Shown here piece after piece: positions 17,764 through 24,656 of a stretch of 64,000 nucleotides of DNA. A program made the position numbers and the translations under genes. The notes beneath the pieces are model-generated. The model was given only the letters and a program-made list of their open reading frames with translations. It did no database searches and was not told where the DNA came from. Position 1 is the stretch's first letter, and every line of letters begins with the position of its first letter. Source of the stretch: Kutzneria buriramensis (GTDB taxonomy: Bacteria; Actinomycetota; Actinomycetes; Mycobacteriales; Pseudonocardiaceae). The DNA lies in NCBI RefSeq assembly GCF_003387475.1, contig NZ_QUNO01000015.1, positions 1-64,000 on the forward strand, written 5' to 3'.

Positions 17764-18792
17764 TCACGCCACGGCGCGGGCCTGCTCGATGACCTCCAGC
17801 ACGGCGATGGCCTCCTCGGGCGTGACCGGCACGTGCCCCTCGCCGCGCACGGCGTCCCGCATCAGCGCGTAGAAGTCCTGGTACGCGCCGGGAACCGAGG
17901 TCACGCTGCGCAGCGTGCCGTCGACCCCGAGCTGGCCGGACAGCTCCGACGGCTCGACGCCCCACGTCGGGCCGCCGGGCCGGTTGCCGCCGCGCAGGGC
18001 GTCCTCCTGCCCGTCCAGCCCGTACTTGGTGTAGCCGGCCCGGTCGCCGAGCACCCGCAGCCGCGGCCCGGCTTGCGGCGTGACGGCCCCCATCCACAGG
18101 TGCGAGCGGACGCCGCTCTTGTGCGTGAGGGCGACGAACGCGTCGTCGTCGACCTGGACGCCGGCGCGCCGCCGGTCCAGCTCGGCGTACACGGACCGGA
18201 CCGGGCCGAACAGCTGGAGGGCCTGGTCGATCAGGTGCGAGCCGAGGTCGTACAGGGCGCCGCCGGCCTCGGCCGGGTCGCCGAGCTCCCGCCAGCCGGC
18301 CTTGGGCACGGGCCGCCAGCGCTCGAAGCGTGACTCGAAGCGGTGCACGGTGCCCAGCTCGCCGGCCTCGATGAGCTGCCGCACGGTCCGGAAGTCGTTG
18401 TCCCACCGGCGGTTGTGGAACACCGACAGCGGCAGCCCCAGCTCGCGGGCGTGCTCAGTGAGCTTGCGCGCCTCCTCGGCGGTCGGCGCGAACGGCTTGT
18501 CCACGACCACCGCGAAGCCGGCGTCCAGCGCCTCGGTGGCCAGCGGCACGTGGGTGCGGTTGGGGGTGGCGACCACGACCAGGTCCAGCTCTTCGGTCCA
18601 GAGCTGGTCGGCGTGGTCGAGCACGAGGGCGCCGGGGTGGTCGGCGGCGACCTGAGCCTTGCGTTCCGGGTTGGCCGTGACCACGGCGGACAGCCGCAGG
18701 CCGGGGGTGGCCGCGATCAGCGGGGCGTGGAAGACGGCGCCCGCGATGCCGTAGCCGAGCAGACCCACCCGCAGATCGGTGCTTGCGTGCAT
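17764..18792 (-). CDS. Gfo/Idh/MocA family NAD(P)-dependent oxidoreductase
   Basis: A 342-aa two-domain dehydrogenase. The N-terminal Rossmann fold starts LRVGLLGYGIAG, and the family motif around the catalytic Lys reads VVVDKPFAPT (near 95-104). The C-terminal alpha/beta domain completes it. Members oxidise sugars, inositols or related polyols. It is divergent from a ROK regulator across 29 bp, which suggests control of this sugar-type dehydrogenase by that regulator. Confidence 0.9.
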   Translation of the reverse strand: MHASTDLRVGLLGYGIAGAVFHAPLIAATPGLRLSAVVTANPERKAQVAADHPGALVLDHADQLWTEELDLVVVATPNRTHVPLATEALDAGFAVVVDKPFAPTAEEARKLTEHARELGLPLSVFHNRRWDNDFRTVRQLIEAGELGTVHRFESRFERWRPVPKAGWRELGDPAEAGGALYDLGSHLIDQALQLFGPVRSVYAELDRRRAGVQVDDDAFVALTHKSGVRSHLWMGAVTPQAGPRLRVLGDRAGYTKYGLDGQEDALRGGNRPGGPTWGVEPSELSGQLGVDGTLRSVTSVPGAYQDFYALMRDAVRGEGHVPVTPEEAIAVLEVIEQARAVA

Positions 18793-18800
18793 GGCCCGAG

Positions 18801-18820
18801 TTAATCAACACTGTTGTGTA
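18801..18820. promoter_or_regulatory. Candidate operator between oxidoreductase and ROK regulator
   Basis: The 29-bp gap between the two divergent starts is A/T-rich for this genome and holds the near-palindrome TTAATCAACACTGTTGTGTA, with ACAC/GTGT arms. Its position overlaps both expected promoters. Binding by the adjacent ROK repressor is inferred. Confidence 0.5.
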
Positions 18821-18821
18821 A

Positions 18822-19940
18822 ATGCAAAGCAAACCCGGAGCGAATCTCGGCTCACTGCGTGACCACAACGCCGCGGTGGTGCTGGACCTGATCCGTCGTC
18901 GCGACGGCATCAGCCGCGTCGACCTGGCCAACTCCAGCGGCCTCACCGCCCAGGCGGTGTCCAAAATCGTGACGAGGCTCATCGACGGCGGTCTGGTCGC
19001 GGAGTCCGGTCAGGTTGCCCCGACGGTCGGCCGCCCGACGACGCTGCTGCGGCTCGTGCCGAGCGCCCGGCACGCCATCGGCGTCCATCTCGACCGGGAC
19101 GAGCTGAGGCTGGTGCTGGTCGACCTGGCCGGCCGGGTGATCGCCGCCGAGCACCGGCCGGGCCTGGTCGCCTCGATCGGCGAGCTGGCCGAGCCGATCC
19201 GGGCGCTCGCGTCCACTGTGGACTCGGCGACGCTGGCCGGCGTCGGTGTCGGCTGCCCGGGCCCGGTGGACCACCGCACCGGCGTGCTGCACCGGGCGAA
19301 TCGCTTGCCTGGATGGGAAAACGCCGAACTCGGTCCGATGCTGACGGCCGCGCTGGAGCTGCCGGTGATCGTCGACAAGGACACCAACGCGGCGGTGCTG
19401 GCCGAGCTGTGGGCCACCGACGTGCCGAGGCAGACCGCGATGATCTACGTCGGCACCGGCATCGGCGCGGGACTGGTCCTGGACGGCCGGGTCTACCGCG
19501 GCGCGCGGACCAACGCCGGCGAGTTCGGGCACATGATCATCGCGCTGGACGGCCCGGCCTGCGTGTGCGGGCGGCGTGGCTGCCTGGAGGCGCTGTGCGG
19601 GCCGGCCGCGGTGGTGGCGCGGGCGGCGGGCGAGCCGGTGCCGGAGTCCCTGGTGCTCACCCGCTTCGCGCAGCTCGACCACGCCGAGGTCGACTGGGCC
19701 GGCGACATCCTCGGCGTGGCCGTGAAGGACCTGGTGAACCTGCTCGACCTGGACCGCGTCGTACTGGCTGGTAGGGCGGCGCCGCCCTACCAGGACGGAA
19801 TCCGCCGGGCGCTTCGCGGAACGGAGGTCGAGCTGACGCTCAGCGGCTGGGGGCCGCAGCTGGTCGCGGTCGGGGCGGCGACGTCACCGCTGGCCGCGTC
19901 GCTGACGGCCAGCGACGCGCTCGCGGCTCGACGGGGCTGA
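18822..19940 (+). CDS. ROK family transcriptional regulator
   Basis: A 372-aa protein with an N-terminal winged helix (SRVDLANSSGLTAQAVSKIV) and a C-terminal ROK sugar-kinase-like domain. The ROK zinc motif is CVCGRRGCLEA (near 243-253), and DKDTNAAVLAE matches the phosphate-binding region. Such proteins are sugar-responsive repressors (NagC/XylR type). It is divergent from the Gfo/Idh/MocA gene, its likely target. The 3' end overlaps the convergent methyltransferase-like gene by about 100 bp. Confidence 0.92.
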   Translation: MQSKPGANLGSLRDHNAAVVLDLIRRRDGISRVDLANSSGLTAQAVSKIVTRLIDGGLVAESGQVAPTVGRPTTLLRLVPSARHAIGVHLDRDELRLVLVDLAGRVIAAEHRPGLVASIGELAEPIRALASTVDSATLAGVGVGCPGPVDHRTGVLHRANRLPGWENAELGPMLTAALELPVIVDKDTNAAVLAELWATDVPRQTAMIYVGTGIGAGLVLDGRVYRGARTNAGEFGHMIIALDGPACVCGRRGCLEALCGPAAVVARAAGEPVPESLVLTRFAQLDHAEVDWAGDILGVAVKDLVNLLDLDRVVLAGRAAPPYQDGIRRALRGTEVELTLSGWGPQLVAVGAATSPLAASLTASDALAARRG

Positions 19941-20745
19941 ACCGGGTCGCGGCCGACGGCGACAGCTGCCAGCGGTGCGGCAACCAGAGCGGGTGGCTGA
20001 CCAGCTCGTCGAGCTGGAAACCGCACTGCCACTGGGTGAACTGCGGCCGGTCCAGGGTCTTGTCCCACTGGGTCGCCTGGGCCAGCAGCAGGTTCAGCAC
20101 GGTGGTGCTGTCGCCGATCGCCATGATCGAACCGTCGGTCTGGATCCAGGCGGTGCCGTGCGACGGCTCGTGCTTGGCCAGGCAGCCGCGGTCCGGGTCG
20201 AAGTCCGGGTCGTCCAGCTCGGCGCGGGTGATCCGGGCGTCGCGGGCGGCCAGGAAGAACCAGAGGTCCTGGTAGTTGTCCTCGGTCAGCGCCAGGTGGC
20301 CGCCGGGCACCCGGTAGGTGGCGGGGCCGCGCAGCACGCGGTGCGGGTCGTGGAACAGCGCGTCCGGGCGCAGCGGGCCGGTGGCGGGTGGGAAGTCGCC
20401 CCACAGCACCGGGCGGGCGTGCGGGCCGGCGGCGCGCTTGGTGACGGCCAGCACGGGGTGCATGCCGCCGTGGGCCACCGGGGCGTAGATGACGCCACCC
20501 GGAGCCAGCTGATCCAACCAGTGCGGCGAGATGCCGGCCACCCCCGCGGTGACCACGATGCGGTCGTACGGGGCGCCCGACGGGTCGCCGAAGTACGCGG
20601 CGTCGCCGGTGACGGTGGTGATCTCGTCCGGATCGAGCAGACGATCGCCGACCGCTACCTGCAAAACGCGCTGACCTGCACGGATGTCCACCGCGGCGAG
20701 GAACTCGTCGGTGGCGGGGCAAGCAGTGTTCTGCTGTTTGATCAT
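19840..20745 (-). CDS. Protein-L-isoaspartate methyltransferase-like protein, SAM site lost
   Basis: A 301-aa protein. GAPYDRIVVTAGVAGISPHWLD and QLAPGGVIYAPV match the middle of PCMT-family methyltransferases, and the C-terminal extension resembles actinomycete PCMT-like proteins. The N-terminal catalytic half is much shortened: VLQVAVGDRLL stands where the SAM-binding VLEIGTGTG motif should be, then jumps directly to VTGDA, omitting the acidic SAM ribose loop. It probably cannot bind SAM. The ATG at 20745 is my choice. The last ~33 residues are read through the convergent ROK gene and may not be native. Possible decay or a repurposed paralogue. Confidence 0.65.
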   Translation of the reverse strand: MIKQQNTACPATDEFLAAVDIRAGQRVLQVAVGDRLLDPDEITTVTGDAAYFGDPSGAPYDRIVVTAGVAGISPHWLDQLAPGGVIYAPVAHGGMHPVLAVTKRAAGPHARPVLWGDFPPATGPLRPDALFHDPHRVLRGPATYRVPGGHLALTEDNYQDLWFFLAARDARITRAELDDPDFDPDRGCLAKHEPSHGTAWIQTDGSIMAIGDSTTVLNLLLAQATQWDKTLDRPQFTQWQCGFQLDELVSHPLWLPHRWQLSPSAATRFSPVEPRARRWPSATRPAVTSPPRPRPAAAPSR

Positions 20746-20898
20746 GTGAGGCGTACCCCCGAGTGGGTTTCCACTCAAACAGTGTGCCAGACGGGCCAAT
20801 ACCCGCGAGTCAGCCGACGGCAGCCGCGAGCCGTCCACCATCCTACCTCTTACCTGGGGATGCATCTCCACAGAGGGTAGTCGGATCGTCGGATCCGC

Positions 20899-21525
20899 TC
20901 ACCTGATCGAAATCAGCGTGCTGAGCACGGTGTGGAAGGCGTCGCTGGCCTGCACCGCGCTGGTGCCGCCGTGCAGGATGCGGGTCAGGGTGCCGGCCCG
21001 CAGCGCCAGCAGGAAGGTGGCCAGCTGCTTGGGCGGCACCGTCGCCAGCGCGGAGTCGGCCGGCAGGACCTTCGCCAGAAGTTCACCGAACGCCGTGGAG
21101 GCCTCGTCGTCGTGCTGGTCCAACCGGGCGACGAGGTCGGGGTTGCGGACGGCGTGGATGCGGAACTCCAGGATCACCGTGCTCAGCGCGGAGTCCTGCT
21201 CGTTGAGCTCCAGCAGCTCCCTGGCCAGCATGTCCGGCGTCACTTCGCTGGCGGCCAGCGCCGCCAGCCGCTCCCGGCGCTGGGTCGCGTACTGGTCGAA
21301 CACCTCCACCACCAGTTCGTCCTTGCTGCTGTAGTTGGAGTAGAACGCCCCCCGGGTGTAGCCCGCCCGGGCGCAGATCTCGTCGATGGACGACGCGTGG
21401 TAACCACGCTCCGCAAGGACCTCGACCGCCGCACGGAGTAGTCGCGCCTTCGTGTGCACCCGTTTGCGTGGCGGTGCATCCGTAGCGTGGCTGACGTCAC
21501 TGTCAGAAAGGCCCATGACTGACAC
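20899..21525 (-). CDS. TetR family transcriptional regulator
   Basis: A 208-aa repressor (205 aa if it starts at the ATG at 21516). The N-terminal TetR DNA-binding domain includes RAAVEVLAERGYHASSIDEI and GAFYSNYSSKDEL. The C-terminal ligand domain is family-diverse. It is divergent from the NADH dehydrogenase gene, with 70 bp between starts containing several TGAC/GTCA half-sites (for example near 21492-21507). Control of that dehydrogenase is plausible but not shown. Confidence 0.9.
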   Translation of the reverse strand: MSVMGLSDSDVSHATDAPPRKRVHTKARLLRAAVEVLAERGYHASSIDEICARAGYTRGAFYSNYSSKDELVVEVFDQYATQRRERLAALAASEVTPDMLARELLELNEQDSALSTVILEFRIHAVRNPDLVARLDQHDDEASTAFGELLAKVLPADSALATVPPKQLATFLLALRAGTLTRILHGGTSAVQASDAFHTVLSTLISIR

Positions 21526-21595
21526 GATACAGCTCTACACTCAGTACGTCGGTGCATTCAGTGCATTGGTGTATCCAACCCGGAGGGGATTGGCC

Positions 21596-22951
21596 GTGGC
21601 CAGCAGGAAGCAGCCCACTCGAATCGTTGTGCTCGGTGGAGGCTACGTCGGCCTCTACACCGCGCTGCGTCTCCAGAAGAAGCTGCGCTCCAACGAGGCG
21701 TCCGTGACGGTGATCGACCCGCAGCCGCACATGACGTACCAGCCGTTCCTGCCGGAGGCGGCGGCCGGCTCCATCGAGCCCCGCCACGTCACCGTCCCGC
21801 TGCGCCGGACCCTGGACCGCTGCCACGTGCGCACCGCCCGGGTCACCGCGGTCGACCCCGACCGCAAGGTCGTCACCGTGAAGACCGAGAGCGGCACCGT
21901 CGACGAGGTCGCGTACGACACGCTGGTCGTCGCGCTCGGCGCGGTCACCCGCCTGCTGCCGATCCCGGGCCTGGCCGAGCACGGCATCGGCCTCAAGACC
22001 ATCGGCGAGGCCGTCTACCTGCGCAACCACGTGTTGTCGCGGCTGGACCTGGCGGCCAGCACCACCGACGCCGCCACCCGCAGGAAGCTGCTCACCTTCA
22101 CCGTCATCGGCGGCGGCTTCGCCGGCGTGGAGGCCCTGGGCGAGCTCGAGGACATGGCCCGCTCGGCGCTGAAGTACTACACGACGATCGAGCCCAACGA
22201 CATGCGCTGGGTGCTCGTCGAGGCCGCGCCGCGGATCCTGCCCGAGGTCCGCGAGAGCCTCGGTGTGTACACGGTGGACAAGCTGCGCCAGCGCGGCATC
22301 GAGGTCTACCTCAAGACCTTCGCGCAGAGCGTGGAGAACGGCCGGGTCAAGCTGTCGGACGGCACCGAGTACGACAGCGACACGATCATCTGGACCGCCG
22401 GCGTCACCGCCAACCCGGTGCTGGCCGAGGCCGGCCTGCCGCTGGACCAGCGCAAGCGCGTGGTGGCCAACGCCGCCATGCAGGTGCAGGGCCACGAGGG
22501 CGTGATCTGGGCGGCCGGCGACTGCGCCGCCGTGCCGGATCTGTCCAAGCGGGACGCCGACCCGGAGGCCACCTGCCCGCCGAACGCGCAGCACGCCGTG
22601 CGCCAGGCCAAGGTGCTCGCCGACAACATCCTGGCCTCGCTGCGGGACAAGAAGGTCGTCGACTACTTCCACAAGAACGTGGGCGCGGTCGCCAGCCTGG
22701 GCCTGCACAAGGGCGTCGCCGACGTCTACAACACCAAGGGCAAGGGCTGGACCGCCTGGGCCGCGCACCGCGCGTACCACGTGGCCAAGATGCCGACCTT
22801 CAACCGCAAGGTGCGCATCCTGTTCGGCTGGATCGGCCACGGCCTGCTCGGCCGCGAGGTCGTGTCCATGGTGCACGTCGCCGAGCCCCGCGCCCTGGAC
22901 GCCGGCCAGATCAGCAACATGCTGAGCCGCACGGACTTCGCCCAGAAGTAA
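21596..22951 (+). CDS. ndh: Type II NADH dehydrogenase (NDH-2)
   Basis: A 451-aa non-proton-pumping NADH:quinone oxidoreductase on the inner face of the membrane. The FAD-binding motif is VVLGGGYVG at the N-terminus, the NADH-binding motif is VIGGGFAGVE near 165, and IWAAGDCA is the second FAD contact. The C-terminal region AYHVAKMPTFNRKVRILFGW is typical of the membrane anchor. The GTG at 21596 has a strong GGAGGGG site seven bases upstream; a frame upstream to 21452 runs through the TetR gene. A palindromic repeat follows the stop. Confidence 0.93.
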   Translation: MASRKQPTRIVVLGGGYVGLYTALRLQKKLRSNEASVTVIDPQPHMTYQPFLPEAAAGSIEPRHVTVPLRRTLDRCHVRTARVTAVDPDRKVVTVKTESGTVDEVAYDTLVVALGAVTRLLPIPGLAEHGIGLKTIGEAVYLRNHVLSRLDLAASTTDAATRRKLLTFTVIGGGFAGVEALGELEDMARSALKYYTTIEPNDMRWVLVEAAPRILPEVRESLGVYTVDKLRQRGIEVYLKTFAQSVENGRVKLSDGTEYDSDTIIWTAGVTANPVLAEAGLPLDQRKRVVANAAMQVQGHEGVIWAAGDCAAVPDLSKRDADPEATCPPNAQHAVRQAKVLADNILASLRDKKVVDYFHKNVGAVASLGLHKGVADVYNTKGKGWTAWAAHRAYHVAKMPTFNRKVRILFGWIGHGLLGREVVSMVHVAEPRALDAGQISNMLSRTDFAQK

Positions 22952-22959
22952 GTCTTTGT

Positions 22960-23012
22960 GCAGGGAAGGACGCCTTACCCGCGTTGAACGAGGGTAAGGC
23001 GTCCTTCCCTGC
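22960..23012. repeat. REP-like palindrome, copy 1 (GCGTTGAA loop)
   Basis: Perfect 21-bp arms (22960-22980 and 22992-23012) flank an 11-base loop containing GCGTTGAA. A second element with the same architecture and loop is at 28362-28414. It begins 8 bp after the ndh stop and can serve as its terminator; a short T-rich stretch follows. Confidence 0.88.
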
Positions 23013-23181
23013 GTTTGGGGGACCCCGCAGCGTGAGGTGCGGTTGACACTGTGTACTAACGGAATAAATGGGACGGCGTGTCGCGTCGTGCGTGACATGA
23101 TGGCTTCGAGGCCTTTGCTGTGACCGCTGCCAGTGTCCAGCCGCCATCGACCCAGGACGCTGCCGACGGGGGGACCCCTTG

Positions 23182-24606
23182 ATGACCGAAACCGTGCAGA
23201 ACGCGCGCGCCGACAGCCGGGCGCCGGAGCGAACATGGCTGCTGATCGGCGTGCTGGTGCTGTCGGCGTTCGTGATGATCCTCAACGAGACCATCCTGAG
23301 CGTCGCGCTGCGGGACCTGACCGTCGACCTGCGTATCGCCACCACCACCGTGCAGTGGCTGACCAGCGGCTTCCTGCTGACGATGGCGGTGGTCATCCCG
23401 ACCACCGGCTTCCTGCTGGAGCGGCTGACGCCTCGCCAGGTGTTCATCATCTCGCTGTCCGCGTTCAGCATCGGCACATTGCTGTGCGCGGTCGCCACCG
23501 GCTTCCCGATGCTCCTGATCGGCCGGGTCGTACAGGCGTGCGGCACCGCCGTGATGCTGCCGCTGCTGATGACGACCGTGATGCGGCTGGTGCCGCCGGA
23601 GCGCCGCGGCGCGACCATGGGCACGATCACCATCGTCATCGCGGTGGCGCCGGCGATCGGCCCGACGATCGGCGGCGCGGTGCTGTCGTCGCTGGGCTGG
23701 CGCTGGATGTTCGGCATCGTGCTGCCGCTGGCGGTGGCCGCGCTGATCGCCGGCGCGGTCCTGCTGAAGATCGACAGTGAGACCCGACAGGTGCCGCTGG
23801 ACGTACCGTCGGTGATCCTGTCCGCGCTGGGCTTCGGCGGCGTGCTGTTCGGCCTGTCCGGCAGCGGCGACCCGACCAGCCAGCCGCTGCCGCCGTGGGT
23901 GTCGGTCGTGGTCGGCGTGGTCGCGCTGGTCGTGTTCACGTGGCGCCAGCTGGTGTTGCAGCGGCAGGACCGGGCGCTGCTCGACCTGCGGCCGTTCACC
24001 CACCGCAGCTTCGTCGTCTCGCTGGTGCTGACCAGCGTGTTGTTCATGTGCCTGATCGGTGCGGCCGCGATCATGCTGCCGCTGTACCTCCAGACGGTGC
24101 TGCACCAGAGCACGTTCGTCACCGGCCTTGCGGTGCTGCCCGGCGGCCTGGTGCTGGGCCTGCTCGGCCGGCCGGTCGGCGCGCTGTACGACAAGATCGG
24201 CGCGCGGCCGCTGGTGATTCCGGGCGCGTTCGCGATGGCGGTGTCCCTGTGGCTGTTCGCCGCGCTGGGGCCGAACTCGCCGCTGATCGCGGTGATCGGC
24301 ATCCACGTGCTGCTGATGGCCGCGCTGGGCCTGATGATGACGCCGCTGTTCACCGACGGCCTGAACGACCTGCCGGAGCACCTGTACTCGCACGGCAGCG
24401 CGATCATGTCCACGTTGCAGCAGGTGATGGGCGCGCTGGGCACGACGCTGTTCGTCGCGGTGGCCACGCTGGCCACGGTCGCCGGGACCACCGGGCCGGA
24501 CGCCGGCGGCCTGCGGGCCGCGTTCATCGTGGCCGGCTGCCTGGGCGTGATCGGCGCGATCGGCTCGCTGTTCGTGCAGAAGCGCCGGGTCGCCGCCGAG
24601 GCGTGA
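23182..24606 (+). CDS. MFS transporter, DHA2-type multidrug efflux
   Basis: A 474-aa protein with about 14 hydrophobic segments, as in the DHA2 (EmrB/QacA) drug:H+ antiporters. The first helix carries LNETILSVALRDL, a variant of the acidic DHA2 motif. GRVVQACGTAVMLPLLM and the motif C-like APAIGPTIGGAVL near 160 follow. The ATG at 23182 comes shortly after a GGGGGGACCCC stretch. It has no adjacent dedicated regulator. A strong terminator follows. Confidence 0.88.
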   Translation: MTETVQNARADSRAPERTWLLIGVLVLSAFVMILNETILSVALRDLTVDLRIATTTVQWLTSGFLLTMAVVIPTTGFLLERLTPRQVFIISLSAFSIGTLLCAVATGFPMLLIGRVVQACGTAVMLPLLMTTVMRLVPPERRGATMGTITIVIAVAPAIGPTIGGAVLSSLGWRWMFGIVLPLAVAALIAGAVLLKIDSETRQVPLDVPSVILSALGFGGVLFGLSGSGDPTSQPLPPWVSVVVGVVALVVFTWRQLVLQRQDRALLDLRPFTHRSFVVSLVLTSVLFMCLIGAAAIMLPLYLQTVLHQSTFVTGLAVLPGGLVLGLLGRPVGALYDKIGARPLVIPGAFAMAVSLWLFAALGPNSPLIAVIGIHVLLMAALGLMMTPLFTDGLNDLPEHLYSHGSAIMSTLQQVMGALGTTLFVAVATLATVAGTTGPDAGGLRAAFIVAGCLGVIGAIGSLFVQKRRVAAEA

Positions 24607-24613
24607 GAAACGG

Positions 24614-24656
24614 AAACGGCCCCCTGCTCGACGACGAGCAGGGGGCCGTTTTCTTT
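24614..24656. terminator. Strong bidirectional intrinsic terminator
   Basis: A 17-bp perfect stem (24614-24630 with 24635-24651), ACGA loop, A run on the left and TTTTCTTT on the right. It sits between the convergent MFS gene and the phosphodiester-glycosidase-like gene and can end both transcripts. Confidence 0.93.
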
